Source of the DNA: Lapidilactobacillus dextrinicus DSM 20335
GTDB taxonomy: Bacteria; Bacillota; Bacilli; Lactobacillales; Lactobacillaceae
Length of the DNA stretch: 64,000 nucleotides
Assembly: GCF_001436095.1 (NCBI RefSeq)
Contig: NZ_AYYK01000017.1
Coordinates: forward strand, 1 to 64,000
Direction: 5' to 3'
The notes below the pieces were generated by a model, which saw only the letters and a program-made list of their open reading frames with translations, made no database searches and was not told the DNA's origin. The position numbers were made by a program, and so were the translations under genes. The first letter of the stretch is position 1. Every line of letters begins with the position of its first letter. Shown here piece after piece: positions 44,360-55,809 of this stretch.

Positions 44360-45207
44360 TCCAACTGAACGTTAATCACCGGTCGATAAACAAAATTAGC
44401 TGTTAAAGTCTCTGGCAAATCAATTTCTAAATCTGCATTGATTAACTGTGCCACAATTTCTTTAGAATCGGCTTCCACTGCAAAGGGATTGGCCTTAACA
44501 ATCCCAGAGTCATTAAGTAATTCATGATTTTGAGCCGTTGGAAACGCAACGCCATAACCAGTTTGATAATAATCTGTTGTTAACCAATCTTGATTAATTG
44601 GTAACTCAAAAGGGCTTAAATTGCCATTAGCACTATACTCCCATTGGTTTTTGGTAGCTAAATTACAACCCACCGCTCGTAAATGACGGCGTAACTTCCG
44701 ATACGACCAGTTCTTTTTAACCGCTAGTGCAATATTATCTCCCGTGGTTGTCTGAAAAACCAGTTGCCCAACTTCAGTAGTTTGCTGAGTTGTTGTAAAA
44801 GGGTCTAAAGAATGTTTACGGCGATAAAGAAAAGCATCAATCTCACTAGCATAAGGCTTTAAAGCTGCTTGATCGCCTTGAATTTCACCAGTAATAGTAT
44901 TTAGTTCACCAATCAACCACAAATTAGCAGTTGTTGCTGTTCGTGCAATCATAAATGGACTAATTGCTTTAATACCGTCCGCAAAATGTCCCTGTAAGTT
45001 GCCGGGTACAAAAATAAAAGTCTGTTGATTCAAGTCCGCCTGGCAACTATCAATGATTATTTGACCATATTGCATTTTAAGTGAACGAATATTAGTTACT
45101 GGCCATAGAGGCCGAACGAAATAACGAATAATTTGCCGAAATATATCTAACCGCCGCTGATTAGAAAGTGCCTGCCATTGGGGTAAATAAATTTCTTGTT
45201 CGTTCAT
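44356..45207 (-). CDS. Uncharacterised protein with FGE/sulfatase-modifying-factor-like features
   Basis: A 283-residue soluble protein. I do not recognise a named family with certainty. Three segments resemble the formylglycine-generating enzyme fold: TFIFVPGN (63-70), AISPFMIARTATT (81-93) and LATKNQWEYSANG (183-195), which recalls the family signature LPTEAEWEYAARGG. It has two cysteines (55 and 181) but not the usual C-terminal Cys pair of the enzyme, so catalysis is doubtful. The ATG overlaps the helicase stop by four bases (ATGA), so the two are translated together. The alaS promoter begins inside its 3' end. Confidence 0.6.
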   Translation of the reverse strand: MNEQEIYLPQWQALSNQRRLDIFRQIIRYFVRPLWPVTNIRSLKMQYGQIIIDSCQADLNQQTFIFVPGNLQGHFADGIKAISPFMIARTATTANLWLIGELNTITGEIQGDQAALKPYASEIDAFLYRRKHSLDPFTTTQQTTEVGQLVFQTTTGDNIALAVKKNWSYRKLRRHLRAVGCNLATKNQWEYSANGNLSPFELPINQDWLTTDYYQTGYGVAFPTAQNHELLNDSGIVKANPFAVEADSKEIVAQLINADLEIDLPETLTANFVYRPVINVQLD

Positions 45208-46547
45208 CGCTTATGTGACCGTCGAATTGCCCGTTGCTCTTGCCGATTTTCAATCTTACGTTTAGCACGGCGATCTTCAGACAAAGCTTTCTTAATCTTA
45301 TTACGATAGCCTGGCTTATGTTTGCGTTGTTGCTTTTTAACCATGCCGACCATTTTAGGATCAAGTTTCTCTTTAGTTGCCTGGCGATTAGTCCGACGTC
45401 TGCGATCATAAGAATCAACAATTTGACCGTTAGCTAAAGCCTTAGGTGTAAACTTAATGCCTAATGCTTCAATCTCACTAACTTGATGCTCGTCATCAGG
45501 ACCATACAAAGTAATCGCAGTACCTTCAAGACCATTACGGCCAGTTCGGCCAACTCGATGAACAAAATATTCTAAATCCTTCGGAATTTCATAGTTGATG
45601 ACAAGTGAGGCCCCAGGAATATCAATTCCTCGAGCAGCTAAATCAGTAGCAACAACGTATTGATATTCTAAGTTTTCAACTTGCTTCATAATGCGTTTAC
45701 GCTCACGAGGCTGTAAACCGCCATGAATTTTAGCAACTTTGAAGCCCTTAGACTTTAATTTAGCCGTTAATTCGTCTGCAGTTTTTTTCGTATTGGTGAA
45801 AACCAAAGCTAAATAGGGCTGACCCACGGTTAATAATTTGGCTACTAAATCTGCTTTATTCTTCCCTCTAGTCGCAAATAACCAGTTTTGAACATTGGGG
45901 TTGATGACTGATTTAGGTGCTAATTTTACTTGTTGGGGTGCATTTAAATATTTACGTAGAAATGGTTGTAACTTATCAGGAATTGTTGCCGAGAAGACGG
46001 CGGTCTGTAATTGTTCGGGCATTTTACTGGCAATCGCGTCAACATCTTTTAAGAAGCCCATATCTAATGTCATATCGGCCTCATCAATCACTAAGAAACG
46101 AACTTGATCGACACGTAATGCGGAACTAGAAATTAAATCTAGAATTCGACCAGGCGTCCCAATGACAATATCTGGTTGTTGATGAGACAGTTTTTCAATC
46201 TGGCGTTCCTTGTCACTACCGCCAACATATAAATGCATCCGGAAAGTTTCGCCACTAGCCTCTAATAACTGTTTGGCCAATTCATAAGTTTGATTGGCTA
46301 ATTCACGACTTGGTGATGTAATAACTAATTGTGGTAAATCTTGATTTACCTTTAACTGACTAAAGAATGGTAATAAAAAGGCGTGAGTCTTGCCACTACC
46401 CGTTTGTGATTGAACAATGGCATCCTGACCCTTTAACAGAATTGGAATGACCTGTTCTTGAACTGGTGTTGGTTTAGTAAAATGGATTTTTGCCAAACCC
46501 GCTACCAATGAATCTTTTAAATTAAATGTTGCAAATGTTGTTTCCAT
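45204..46547 (-). CDS. cshB: DEAD-box RNA helicase, CshB-like
   Basis: A 447-residue ATP-dependent RNA helicase. Motifs in order are the Q motif (F...KPTPVQEQVIP), AQSQTGSGKTHAF-type motif I (VQSQTGSGKT), PSRELANQ, GTPGRILDL, VIDEADMTLDMGF (DEAD), FSATIPD, TDLAARGIDIPG and HRVGRTGRNG. A basic C-terminal tail (residues about 375-447) should help RNA binding. The family works in cold-shock RNA unwinding and ribosome assembly. GAAAGGA precedes the ATG at 46547. It lies 20 bp downstream of nrnA. Confidence 0.92.
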   Translation of the reverse strand: METTFATFNLKDSLVAGLAKIHFTKPTPVQEQVIPILLKGQDAIVQSQTGSGKTHAFLLPFFSQLKVNQDLPQLVITSPSRELANQTYELAKQLLEASGETFRMHLYVGGSDKERQIEKLSHQQPDIVIGTPGRILDLISSSALRVDQVRFLVIDEADMTLDMGFLKDVDAIASKMPEQLQTAVFSATIPDKLQPFLRKYLNAPQQVKLAPKSVINPNVQNWLFATRGKNKADLVAKLLTVGQPYLALVFTNTKKTADELTAKLKSKGFKVAKIHGGLQPRERKRIMKQVENLEYQYVVATDLAARGIDIPGASLVINYEIPKDLEYFVHRVGRTGRNGLEGTAITLYGPDDEHQVSEIEALGIKFTPKALANGQIVDSYDRRRRTNRQATKEKLDPKMVGMVKKQQRKHKPGYRNKIKKALSEDRRAKRKIENRQEQRAIRRSHKR

Positions 46548-46567
46548 AAAATTCCTTTCGTTGGCAC

Positions 46568-47533
46568 TTATTGGCCAATTTGATATGCCGCGCCAGCTGC
46601 TTTCATCTCGCTGACGATTTGATTAATTTCTTCGACGTCAACTGCATTACCGCCACTTGCTAATGGATGACCACCACCATGATGAGCTTTAGCAATACCG
46701 TTAATGATTGGACCTTTAGAACGGAAGTGAACGCGATAAGTGCCATCTTCCTTTTCTACATACATACTCCACAACAATACTTCACGTAAATGACCAGGTG
46801 TGGAAACGACAGAATTAACCTGATCATCAGCAACACCTAACTTAGCTAATAAAGCGCGAGTAATCACCATGTGTGCTGCGCCGTTACCATCAAATTGTAA
46901 TTGATCATAAACAACTGATTGTAACTTAGCTTGATTTAGTGTTACTTCGTTAAGATTTTGACTAACTTGGCTGTGGTCAAAACCAAAACTAACCAATTGA
47001 GCAGCAACGTTAAAAGTGTGCTCGGTTGTGGCGTTGTATAAGAAACGACCAGTATCACCAATAATCCCTGCGTATAATACGCGAGCGGCCTCAGTAGTTA
47101 ACTTTAGTTGACCTTCACTAGCATTAATCAGGTCAACAATAATTTCTGAACAGCTTGATGCATCAGTATTAACATAATAAAGATCACCGTAAGCATCATC
47201 ATTAGGATGATGGTCAATCTTGATTAAATAGCTGCCTTGATTGAAACGAGGATCGCTAACCCGTGGCGTATCGGCCGTATCAGTGACAATAACCAAAGCC
47301 CCTTCATAAAAGCTATCAGGAACTTCTTCAGGTTGATTAATCCAAGTTAGATCACCAACTGAACTGCCGACAATGCGAACATCTTTAGCGGGAAAACTAT
47401 TTTTAATTGTTTCTGCTAATCCAGCCTGTGAACCTAAGGCATCTGGATCAGGATTAACGTGACGATGAATCACAATTTTATCACTAGCTGCAATTTTAGC
47501 AATAATTTCTGAAAATGTTGTATTTGTATCCAT
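46568..47533 (-). CDS. nrnA: Bifunctional oligoribonuclease and PAP phosphatase NrnA
   Basis: A 321-residue DHH/DHHA1 phosphoesterase. It shows IVIHRHVNPDPDALGSQAGL (first metal motif), VIVTDTADTPR, YLIKIDHHPNDD (DHH) and the DHHA1 motif AKAHHGGGHPLASGG. NrnA degrades nano-RNAs and hydrolyses 3'-phosphoadenosine 5'-phosphate. GGAG precedes the ATG. It sits three bases after the DRTGG/CBS gene in an operon with the helicase. Confidence 0.95.
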   Translation of the reverse strand: MDTNTTFSEIIAKIAASDKIVIHRHVNPDPDALGSQAGLAETIKNSFPAKDVRIVGSSVGDLTWINQPEEVPDSFYEGALVIVTDTADTPRVSDPRFNQGSYLIKIDHHPNDDAYGDLYYVNTDASSCSEIIVDLINASEGQLKLTTEAARVLYAGIIGDTGRFLYNATTEHTFNVAAQLVSFGFDHSQVSQNLNEVTLNQAKLQSVVYDQLQFDGNGAAHMVITRALLAKLGVADDQVNSVVSTPGHLREVLLWSMYVEKEDGTYRVHFRSKGPIINGIAKAHHGGGHPLASGGNAVDVEEINQIVSEMKAAGAAYQIGQ

Positions 47534-47536
47534 TAC

Positions 47537-48862
47537 TTATATCTCCTCAATAATCTGACAAGTTACCAATGCCTTAGCAACCAACGTATGGTCTGAAATC
47601 ATATCCACATCAAACGTAGCCAGACGTCGATTTTCATTAACGACATTTAAATGTATTTCTAAATCGTGATCAATTTGCACTAAGCGGAAATAATTCAAAT
47701 CGATTTGATCAACCATACTAGCTTTTTGCTGATAAATCCGCAACGAACGAGTTGTAGCTAACGTGATAAATTCGGATAAAACCCCAATCGATAATGCACC
47801 AAGTTCGTTTGCCATTTGTGGTGTGGTATGAACACCCCAATCGGGAAAAATAGCATCTGTCTCTACTTGCTCGTGTTCTATTGTATACATTGACTCACTA
47901 ATCTGATATTGCAAGGTCCAAGTCCGCTCATGAGACAACGGTTGATCTAAGGCCTGAACATTATTGCGATTAACCACACCAACTAAATCAAAATTACGAT
48001 TAACAACTGGCAATAAGTCAATTGAATTCGACGTCAGTAAATGAATTGCATTGGCTAAAGACGTATGACGAGTAACGGTAATCGGATTTTTGACCATCAC
48101 TTTATCCAAAAGGGTCCCTTCAGAAAAGCCCTTAACATCTTGTAAAGTTACCACGCCAACCAAACGCCCTTTGTCAGTAACTACCGCAAAGCGCGTATTA
48201 TTCGTGCTGCGACGCAAAGCTTGATAATCAGCAACTTTTTGCGTTTGCCGCAATACTTGAATTTGATCAACTGGAGCAAAAACATCCGCAACGGTCATAA
48301 TCTCTTGTTGAATATTCTTGTTAGAGATTTCCCGATTAATTAAACTAGCCACGGTAAAAGTATCGTAATTAGTGCTAATTAATGGTAAAGCCGCTTCATC
48401 GGCTAAATCAATATTTTCCTTAGTTGCATCAAAACCACCAGTAATCAGTACAGCTGCACCATGTGTTAAAGCAATCTTCTGTGCTTCATCACGGTTACCA
48501 ACAATCACTAACGACATTGGCGAAATATAAGGAATCATCGCTGTCTCGGTCATTGCTCCAATGACAAACTTGTTTAATTCTTTATCCAGACCATTAGCAC
48601 CACCAAGAACGCGACCATCAATAACATCTAAAACATCTGCAAAAGATAATTCATCGATTTTTTTAGGACGATCCTTTTCAATTCGAACTGTCCCAACCCG
48701 CTCAATTGTCGCTACTAAACCGTTTGTTTCAGCTGATTTAATGGCTCGATAAGCCGTGCCTTCACTAACTTTTAAGTCACGAGCAATTGCTCGTACAGAA
48801 ACCTTACGACCAATTGGTAGCTTCTCTAAATAATGAATGATTTCTTCATGTTTCGTCGCCAA
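47537..48862 (-). CDS. DRTGG/CBS-domain regulator with HTH and hotdog domains (YtoI-like)
   Basis: A 441-residue protein. An N-terminal helix-turn-helix (residues about 15-60, VSVRAIARDLKVSEGTAYRAIKSAE) precedes a DRTGG domain (about 70-180), two CBS domains (about 195-310, LVGVVTLQDVKGFSEG and LVGVVNRNNVQAL) and a C-terminal hotdog domain (about 325-440). It matches the YtoI family, of unknown ligand and target. The start is TTG at 48862, with GGGAG about 11 bases upstream. It leads the operon with nrnA and the helicase. Confidence 0.88.
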   Translation of the reverse strand: MATKHEEIIHYLEKLPIGRKVSVRAIARDLKVSEGTAYRAIKSAETNGLVATIERVGTVRIEKDRPKKIDELSFADVLDVIDGRVLGGANGLDKELNKFVIGAMTETAMIPYISPMSLVIVGNRDEAQKIALTHGAAVLITGGFDATKENIDLADEAALPLISTNYDTFTVASLINREISNKNIQQEIMTVADVFAPVDQIQVLRQTQKVADYQALRRSTNNTRFAVVTDKGRLVGVVTLQDVKGFSEGTLLDKVMVKNPITVTRHTSLANAIHLLTSNSIDLLPVVNRNFDLVGVVNRNNVQALDQPLSHERTWTLQYQISESMYTIEHEQVETDAIFPDWGVHTTPQMANELGALSIGVLSEFITLATTRSLRIYQQKASMVDQIDLNYFRLVQIDHDLEIHLNVVNENRRLATFDVDMISDHTLVAKALVTCQIIEEI

Positions 48863-48898
48863 AAAATCATCAACTCCCTAGAACGCTGTTTAAACTCA

Positions 48899-48921
48899 GC
48901 ACATATCTTTACAACATGTGC
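48899..48921. repeat. Inverted repeat upstream of the YtoI-like gene
   Basis: GCACAT and ATGTGC flank an 11 bp spacer, about 40 bp before the start codon; possibly an operator. Confidence 0.35.
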
Positions 48922-49040
48922 GAATATAACAACAACTTTCATACTGTACTATAATACCAATTTAAGTATATCTGTTTAGCGACGTAAAAACAATTAAGAA
49001 TGTCACCACTAAAAGTAGACTACTTGATAAATTTACCGAT

Positions 49041-49072
49041 AAAAAAAGACTAGAACATAAATGTTCTAGTCT
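49041..49072 (-). terminator. Terminator of tuf
   Basis: AGACTAGAACAT (49047-49058) pairs with ATGTTCTAGTCT (49061-49072), with a T-run on the minus strand. Confidence 0.9.
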
Positions 49073-49094
49073 CTTATAATTTTAGCTTAATAAA

Positions 49095-50285
<1,191 letters not shown>

Positions 50286-50361
50286 TATAAAATGAACCTC
50301 CTGTAATATTCACAAGTAAAAATCAGCCCGACAATGTGTAGCTGAAAATCCTTTATGTTTA

Positions 50362-50390
50362 ATTATACTACTTCTCGTCCAGAAAACCAA
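50362..50390 (-). promoter_or_regulatory. tuf promoter P2
   Basis: On the minus strand TTGGTT (50385-50390) and TATAAT (50362-50367) are 17 bp apart. Confidence 0.7.
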
Positions 50391-50419
50391 CGGTTATCCT
50401 TAGAGAAATATCCTCTCTG

Positions 50420-50448
50420 ATTATACGGAGAGTTATTGAAATTGTAAA
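50420..50448 (-). promoter_or_regulatory. tuf promoter P1
   Basis: On the minus strand TTTACA (50443-50448) and TATAAT (50420-50425) are 17 bp apart. Confidence 0.8.
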
Positions 50449-50500
50449 CACTTTTGACCTAAGATTTCAAAAATATTTCGCATAATTGACTGTAAAATGG

Positions 50501-51442
50501 CTAGGCATTCAAATTATTGAGCAAATTACGTTCTTGTTCTTGCCAATAACTTAATTCCTTGACCTCTTTTGCGTTAGCCGTTGCTGGAATTTGACCCTTA
50601 CTTAAAAATTGACGCCAAATTTCGTGGGGTTGTAATTCTTGTTCACAAAATGGATAAGTCAATAAAATATAAGTCAATAAATTACTCATCGCCAATTGTT
50701 GGTCAACTGTATCAGGTGTCTGGTCAAATTGAGCTTGGGCAAAGTCAACCGCAAACTGTTCTAACTCTGGTACATATTGCATTGGAGTTAACTGATCGGT
50801 TGATAACAAACGTAATTCACCACGCCAATTCAACGTCAGTGAATAGGTTGCTGAAAACAAACTGATTTCATCAAGCAACTTAACCCGCACTTCCGGATTC
50901 AACATTGGACTTGCTAAAGTAGGTTGCGCCACTTGGACATAGGCGTCTGGTGTCAGAGATTGCATTTTTGCTAAGACAACTGCTGCGTTGCCACCTGTTT
51001 TTGTTGTTGCGGCTTGAAGTAAGTTGGCTGTTAACTGAGCAATTTTATCTGGTTCTATGACAACTGTTGCCAATTGTTGCTGTAAACCTTGCCACTGTTT
51101 CTTTTCAACAGCAGAGAATTGGTAATGCTGATACTGTAACCGCTGGTAGCTTTGATCCAAGATTACATAATCAGCAATCAGCCATAATTTTTGCCAATAA
51201 TCCGTTAACTGCCCATTTCTCAAAAACTCCTGCTCAAAATCCGCTAACAATTGACGCGCTTCAGCAAAATCCTGGCTACGTTGTAGAAAATCAAAATACT
51301 GTTGTACTAATTCAAATGGTTGGGCTAGTTCCAGTGCTCGTTGAAAATATTTTTTTGCCTGTAGCCTGTTTTTATTTTGCTCAGCCTCTTGAGCCAAACC
51401 AACCAGATTAGCAATGGACTCCGTATATTGTGCGATCTTCAA
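50501..51442 (-). CDS. Helical-repeat (TPR-like) protein of unknown function
   Basis: A protein of about 313 residues, with TPR-like helical pairs at the N terminus (LVGLAQEAEQNKNRLQAKKYFQRALELAQ and FLQRSQDFAEARQLLADFEQEF). The rest is Gln- and Leu-rich and mostly helical, with no signal peptide or catalytic motif. I cannot assign a function. The start is unclear: AGGAGG directly precedes GTG 51445 and TTG 51442, closer than usual. It lies 60 bp after the RNase J2-like gene, across a terminator, and is followed by tuf. Confidence 0.7.
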   Translation of the reverse strand: MKIAQYTESIANLVGLAQEAEQNKNRLQAKKYFQRALELAQPFELVQQYFDFLQRSQDFAEARQLLADFEQEFLRNGQLTDYWQKLWLIADYVILDQSYQRLQYQHYQFSAVEKKQWQGLQQQLATVVIEPDKIAQLTANLLQAATTKTGGNAAVVLAKMQSLTPDAYVQVAQPTLASPMLNPEVRVKLLDEISLFSATYSLTLNWRGELRLLSTDQLTPMQYVPELEQFAVDFAQAQFDQTPDTVDQQLAMSNLLTYILLTYPFCEQELQPHEIWRQFLSKGQIPATANAKEVKELSYWQEQERNLLNNLNA

Positions 51443-51453
51443 CACCTCCTAAT

Positions 51454-51499
51454 AAAAAATAGAACTCACCCTTATCTAAAAGATAAAAATGGGTCCTAT
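51454..51499 (-). terminator. Terminator after the RNase J gene
   Basis: An 18-base-pair stem with one mismatch and several G-T pairs, followed by a T-run on the minus strand. Confidence 0.8.
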
Positions 51500-51505
51500 T
51501 TATGA

Positions 51506-53185
51506 CTAACGATGTCGATTTTGGTTAACTTCCATAATCACAGGCAAAATTACCGGATGGCGTTTAGTCTGCTCAAATAGATATTTACTTAAATCTTCAC
51601 GGACATCTTGTTTTAAGTCGTTCCAATCAAATTCTTTATTCGCTAAATTATTTTCAATAGCTTTCACAACAATGTCAGAACTCTCTGCCATTAAGTTACG
51701 ATTAGCTTTCACGTAAACAAAGCCCCGTGATGTTAATTTTGGCTTAGCAACAATCTTCTTCTTACGACGATCAATGGTTACCACTGCGATAAAAATGCCA
51801 TCGTCAGCCAATAAACGCCGATCACGCAAGACAATATTACCAATATCACCAACACCACTACCATCAATCATGGTATCGCCAGCATTAACAGCAGCGCCTA
51901 AATGGAAACCGCCCTTGTTATATTTAACCACGTCACCCATCTTCGTAATAAAGATATGATCAGCAGGCATACCAGTTTCTTCGGCAATATTAGCATGAGC
52001 ATCAAGCAAACGATACTCGCCTTGAATTGGCATTAAATAATCAGGATGTAATAAATTCAACATTAATTGCAAGTTAGATTTATTAGCATGGCCAGATGAA
52101 TGCATATCATCGCTAATGGCCTTAACAGTACCACCAGCACGATAGACTAAATCACGCATCTTAGCGACGTTAGTTTCCATGGCATGGGAAGGCGTTGTGG
52201 TAATGAAAACTAAATCGCCTTCTTTAATGTGCAATAAGCGGTGACGATTAGTCGCCATTTTGCTTAATGACTTGATCGGCTCGCCCATCTTACCAGTTTC
52301 TAAAACGACTGTTTTTTCTGGTGGTAATTCTCGTAATTCCTTAGTTGTTGCTAACAGGTTAGGATCTGGCAAAGTTAAGTAATTCAGTTTTAAGGCCGTT
52401 TTAACGATTTTTTCTAAGTCACGGCCAGTTAGCACTACTCGGCGACCAATTTGAGCCGCCGCATTTAAAATCTGTTGAATCCGCACAATATTGCTAGCCA
52501 CCGAGGCCACAATAATACGGCCTTCATGATATTTAAATGTTTCTAAGATATAGCTTGAAATATCACGTTCGCTGCTAGTTTCATAAGGTGACTCAGCATT
52601 GGAAGAATCACTGAGTAACATTAAAACATGATCGCGACCAATATCAGCTAAACGACCAAAATCAGTTTGATATTCAGGTGTTGCAACTTGATCGAATTTA
52701 AAATCACCTGTATAAACCACGTGACCTGCACTAGTCTTTAAGTCAATCCCCAAAGAGCCAGGAATTGAATGCGTCGTCTTAAAGAATGAAACAGTTGCGT
52801 TTTTAAAATCAATTGCTGTTTTCTCGTCAATGATATGAAAATCATCAAACCGTCGTAACTTCTTCTCACTAGAAACAGCAATTTTAGCCAAAGCAATTGT
52901 CATTTCAGAGCCAAAAACGGGAACTTGGTTTTCAACCAAAAAGTATGGCAAAGCACCGATTGCATCTGCATGACCATGAGTTAAGAAGATACCGACAACT
53001 TTGTCGATGTTTTCTTTTACGTAAGTAAAGTCAGGAATAACAACGTCAATTCCCAACAACTCATTTTCTGGGTACATTAAGCCGCAGTCGAGGATGTAAA
53101 TTTCATCTTCAACTTCAACGGCGTACATATTCTTTCCATTTTCGCGAACGCCGCCTAATGGAATAACTCTTAAATTTTGTAACAT
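51506..53185 (-). CDS. rnjB: Ribonuclease J2 (metallo-beta-lactamase RNase with degenerate motif)
   Basis: A 559-residue RNase J-family protein: metallo-beta-lactamase part with LTHGHADAIGALPYF, beta-CASP part with LLSDSSNAESP and IIVASVASNIVRIQQI, and a C-terminal dimer domain. Motif 2 reads HGHADA where active RNase J1 has HGHEDH, so the last His is lost; this is the known signature of RNase J2, which supports J1 in complex and has little activity alone. AAGGAG precedes the ATG. The rpsO-pnp-rnj order is common in lactobacilli. Confidence 0.9.
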   Translation of the reverse strand: MLQNLRVIPLGGVRENGKNMYAVEVEDEIYILDCGLMYPENELLGIDVVIPDFTYVKENIDKVVGIFLTHGHADAIGALPYFLVENQVPVFGSEMTIALAKIAVSSEKKLRRFDDFHIIDEKTAIDFKNATVSFFKTTHSIPGSLGIDLKTSAGHVVYTGDFKFDQVATPEYQTDFGRLADIGRDHVLMLLSDSSNAESPYETSSERDISSYILETFKYHEGRIIVASVASNIVRIQQILNAAAQIGRRVVLTGRDLEKIVKTALKLNYLTLPDPNLLATTKELRELPPEKTVVLETGKMGEPIKSLSKMATNRHRLLHIKEGDLVFITTTPSHAMETNVAKMRDLVYRAGGTVKAISDDMHSSGHANKSNLQLMLNLLHPDYLMPIQGEYRLLDAHANIAEETGMPADHIFITKMGDVVKYNKGGFHLGAAVNAGDTMIDGSGVGDIGNIVLRDRRLLADDGIFIAVVTIDRRKKKIVAKPKLTSRGFVYVKANRNLMAESSDIVVKAIENNLANKEFDWNDLKQDVREDLSKYLFEQTKRHPVILPVIMEVNQNRHR

Positions 53186-53218
53186 ATGAACTCCTTGTTT
53201 ATTTTTTCAATGCTTAGC

Positions 53219-53260
53219 AAAAAGTGGAATTTCACTGGTGATGCCATCGTAAAATTCCAC
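53219..53260 (-). terminator. Terminator after pnp
   Basis: GTGGAATTT (53224-53232) pairs with AAATTCCAC (53252-53260), with TTTTT on the minus strand. Confidence 0.75.
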
Positions 53261-53272
53261 ATCGCTAAACTA

Positions 53273-55378
53273 TTAATTTTCATCTGAAAGTAATGCTTTA
53301 CGTGAGGCGTTAATTCGGCCCTTACCATCAATGCTAACAACTTTGACTAACAATTGATCACCTAGCTTAACAGCATTTTCAACTTTATCTAAGTGACCAG
53401 CAGTTAATTGCGAAATATGAATCAGTGCGTTCTTACCCTTAGCTAACTCTACAAAAGCACCAAATGGTTCAATTCGATTAACTGTGCCCATATAAACTTC
53501 GCCGACTTTAATTTCACGCGTTAAATCACTGATGATTTGCTTGGCTTCTTCAATAGCTTCCTCATCATCAGAACTAATTGTGACCGCACCAGATTGCTCT
53601 ATATCGATTTTAACACCAGTCTTGTCAATAATCTCGTTAATCGTCTCGCCACCGCGACCGATAACATCTTTAATCTTAGCTGGATCAATTGTCATTTGAA
53701 CAATTTTTGGTGCATATTTACTTAAAGATAGCCGTGGTTCAGATAAGGTTGCTTGAATGACATCAAGAATTTGTAAACGTGCCTTTTTGGCTTGTGCTAA
53801 AGCTTCAGCCAGAATCGTTTCTGTCACACCGTCAGCTTTAATATCCATTTGTAAAGCGGTAATACCAGAACTTGTACCGGCAACTTTGAAATCCATATCT
53901 CCCAAGTGATCTTCAATACCTTGAATATCTGTTAGGATCGTGTAATCAGCGCCTTCTTTAACTAAACCCATGGCAATACCAGCAACAGGTGCTTTAATCG
54001 GTACGCCACCATCCATTAAAGCTAAGGTACCGGCACAAATACTTGCTTGTGATGAAGAGCCATTAGACTCCAGTACATTGGCAACTAAACGAATTGCATA
54101 CGGAAAATCTTCAGTATTAGGAATAATTGGTTTTAAAGCCCGTTCACCTAAAGCCCCATGACCAATTTCACGGCGACCTGGCGCACCATAACGCCCAGTT
54201 TCACCAACAGAAAACTGTGGAAAATTATAATGATGGACAAATGTTTTATGATATTCGGAAGTTAAGCCATCAATCGTCTGTGCCTCTGCTAAAGGTGCTA
54301 GCGTGAGCGCAGAGAGCACTTGAGTCTGTCCACGGTCAAAGAGACCCGAACCATGTGCACGAGGTAAGAGGCCTACTTCTGCACTTAATTGACGTACTTC
54401 ATCTAGTTGACGACCATCAGGACGAACTTTATCCTTAACGATCAGCTCCCGTAAAACTTGCCGCTCTAATTCAGCCATTAGTTCATCAACTTGATTTAGG
54501 AAAGCTGGGTCGTCATCAGCGCCACTTAAAGAAGCGTAATGCTCATGAGCAAGAGCCTTAACTGCTTCAATATTCTCATCGCGTTGCAACTTATCTTCTG
54601 TGATAATGGCTTCACGCATTGTTGAATAATAGTTGGTTTGAATTTCTGCAGCTAAATCTGCAGGCGCACTTGGTGAAGTAAATTTAATTTTCTCTTTGCC
54701 AACTTCAGCAATGATTTGTTTTTCAAACTGACATAACTCTTGAACCTTTTCAAAACCAAACTGTAATGCTTCTAAAATCTCAGGTTCGGGAATCTCATCG
54801 CCGCCGGCTTCAACCATGTTCATGGCTTCTTCAGTTCCTGCAACTGTTAAGTCTAGATCAGAGTCAGTTAATTCTTCGGAGTGTGAATTTAATTGTAGTT
54901 CCCCATTAACACGGGCAACCTTAACCCCAGCAATTGGTCCAGCAAACGGAATATCAGAAATACCTAATGCTAGCGATGAACCTAACATGGCCATTAATTC
55001 AGGACCAGCTTCAGGATCAGCACTAAAGACGATATTCGTAATTTGAACATCGTCAACAAAACCCTCGGGGAATAACGGGCGAATGGGACGATCAATTAAA
55101 CGTGCCGTTAAAGTCGCATGGGTACTAGGCTTACCTTCACGTTTATTAAAACCACCAGGGATTTTACCAGCAGCGAACATTTTCTCATCATAATTGATAG
55201 TCAATGGGAAAAAATCTTGATTTGCTTTAGCTGGTTTGCCGACAACTGCGCTTAAAACAACCGTTTCGCCATAACGGACTAAAACAGCGCCATTGGCTTG
55301 TTTTGCGACTTGACCAATTTCAACTTGCAGCGGTTTACCTGCCCATTCGAGCTTAAAAACACGTTTAGTTTGTTCCAT
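53273..55378 (-). CDS. pnp: Polyribonucleotide nucleotidyltransferase
   Basis: A 701-residue phosphorolytic 3'-5' exonuclease. It has two RNase PH domains separated by a helical domain ([49 protein letters not shown]), then a KH domain ([20 protein letters not shown], near 565) and a C-terminal S1 domain ([15 protein letters not shown]). It works in mRNA decay. AAGGAAG precedes the ATG at 55378. The rpsO hairpin lies just upstream. Confidence 0.97.
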   Translation of the reverse strand: MEQTKRVFKLEWAGKPLQVEIGQVAKQANGAVLVRYGETVVLSAVVGKPAKANQDFFPLTINYDEKMFAAGKIPGGFNKREGKPSTHATLTARLIDRPIRPLFPEGFVDDVQITNIVFSADPEAGPELMAMLGSSLALGISDIPFAGPIAGVKVARVNGELQLNSHSEELTDSDLDLTVAGTEEAMNMVEAGGDEIPEPEILEALQFGFEKVQELCQFEKQIIAEVGKEKIKFTSPSAPADLAAEIQTNYYSTMREAIITEDKLQRDENIEAVKALAHEHYASLSGADDDPAFLNQVDELMAELERQVLRELIVKDKVRPDGRQLDEVRQLSAEVGLLPRAHGSGLFDRGQTQVLSALTLAPLAEAQTIDGLTSEYHKTFVHHYNFPQFSVGETGRYGAPGRREIGHGALGERALKPIIPNTEDFPYAIRLVANVLESNGSSSQASICAGTLALMDGGVPIKAPVAGIAMGLVKEGADYTILTDIQGIEDHLGDMDFKVAGTSSGITALQMDIKADGVTETILAEALAQAKKARLQILDVIQATLSEPRLSLSKYAPKIVQMTIDPAKIKDVIGRGGETINEIIDKTGVKIDIEQSGAVTISSDDEEAIEEAKQIISDLTREIKVGEVYMGTVNRIEPFGAFVELAKGKNALIHISQLTAGHLDKVENAVKLGDQLLVKVVSIDGKGRINASRKALLSDEN

Positions 55379-55423
55379 AAGTTGTGCTTCCTTTACTTGG
55401 ATTTGTAATTCTATGTATAAAGA

Positions 55424-55448
55424 AAGCGAGATCGATATGATCTCGCTT
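55424..55448 (-). terminator. Hairpin between rpsO and pnp
   Basis: AAGCGAGATC pairs with GATCTCGCTT across a five-base loop, followed by TTC-TTTAT on the minus strand. It may terminate partly or serve as an RNase processing site, as at rpsO-pnp in other bacteria. Confidence 0.7.
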
Positions 55449-55456
55449 GGATAAGC

Positions 55457-55726
55457 TTAACGACGTAAGCCTAAGCTCTTGATAAGTTCACGATAGCGAA
55501 CAACATCTTTTTCACGTAAATATGCTAATAAGTTACGACGATGACCGATCTTCTTCAAAAGACCAACATATGAATGATGATCCTTCTTATGTGACTTCAA
55601 GTGATCGTTCAATGCATTAATATCAGCAGTCAATACTGCGATTTGTACTTCTGGAGAACCAGTATCGCCTTCGTGGCGAGCGTACTTTTTAATGATTTCG
55701 TTCTTCTCTGTTTGAGAAATAGCCAT
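55457..55726 (-). CDS. rpsO: 30S ribosomal protein S15
   Basis: An 89-residue S15: [61 protein letters not shown]. It binds 16S rRNA in the central domain. TGAGGTGG precedes the ATG at 55726. A promoter lies upstream. Confidence 0.98.
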   Translation of the reverse strand: MAISQTEKNEIIKKYARHEGDTGSPEVQIAVLTADINALNDHLKSHKKDHHSYVGLLKKIGHRRNLLAYLREKDVVRYRELIKSLGLRR

Positions 55727-55809
55727 GTTTCTTCCACCTCATTTTTTTATTCCAAGAACTTAGTAAAGCGTCGGTGAGTCGCAGAACTAAGTAATTGGTG
55801 AACAATATT

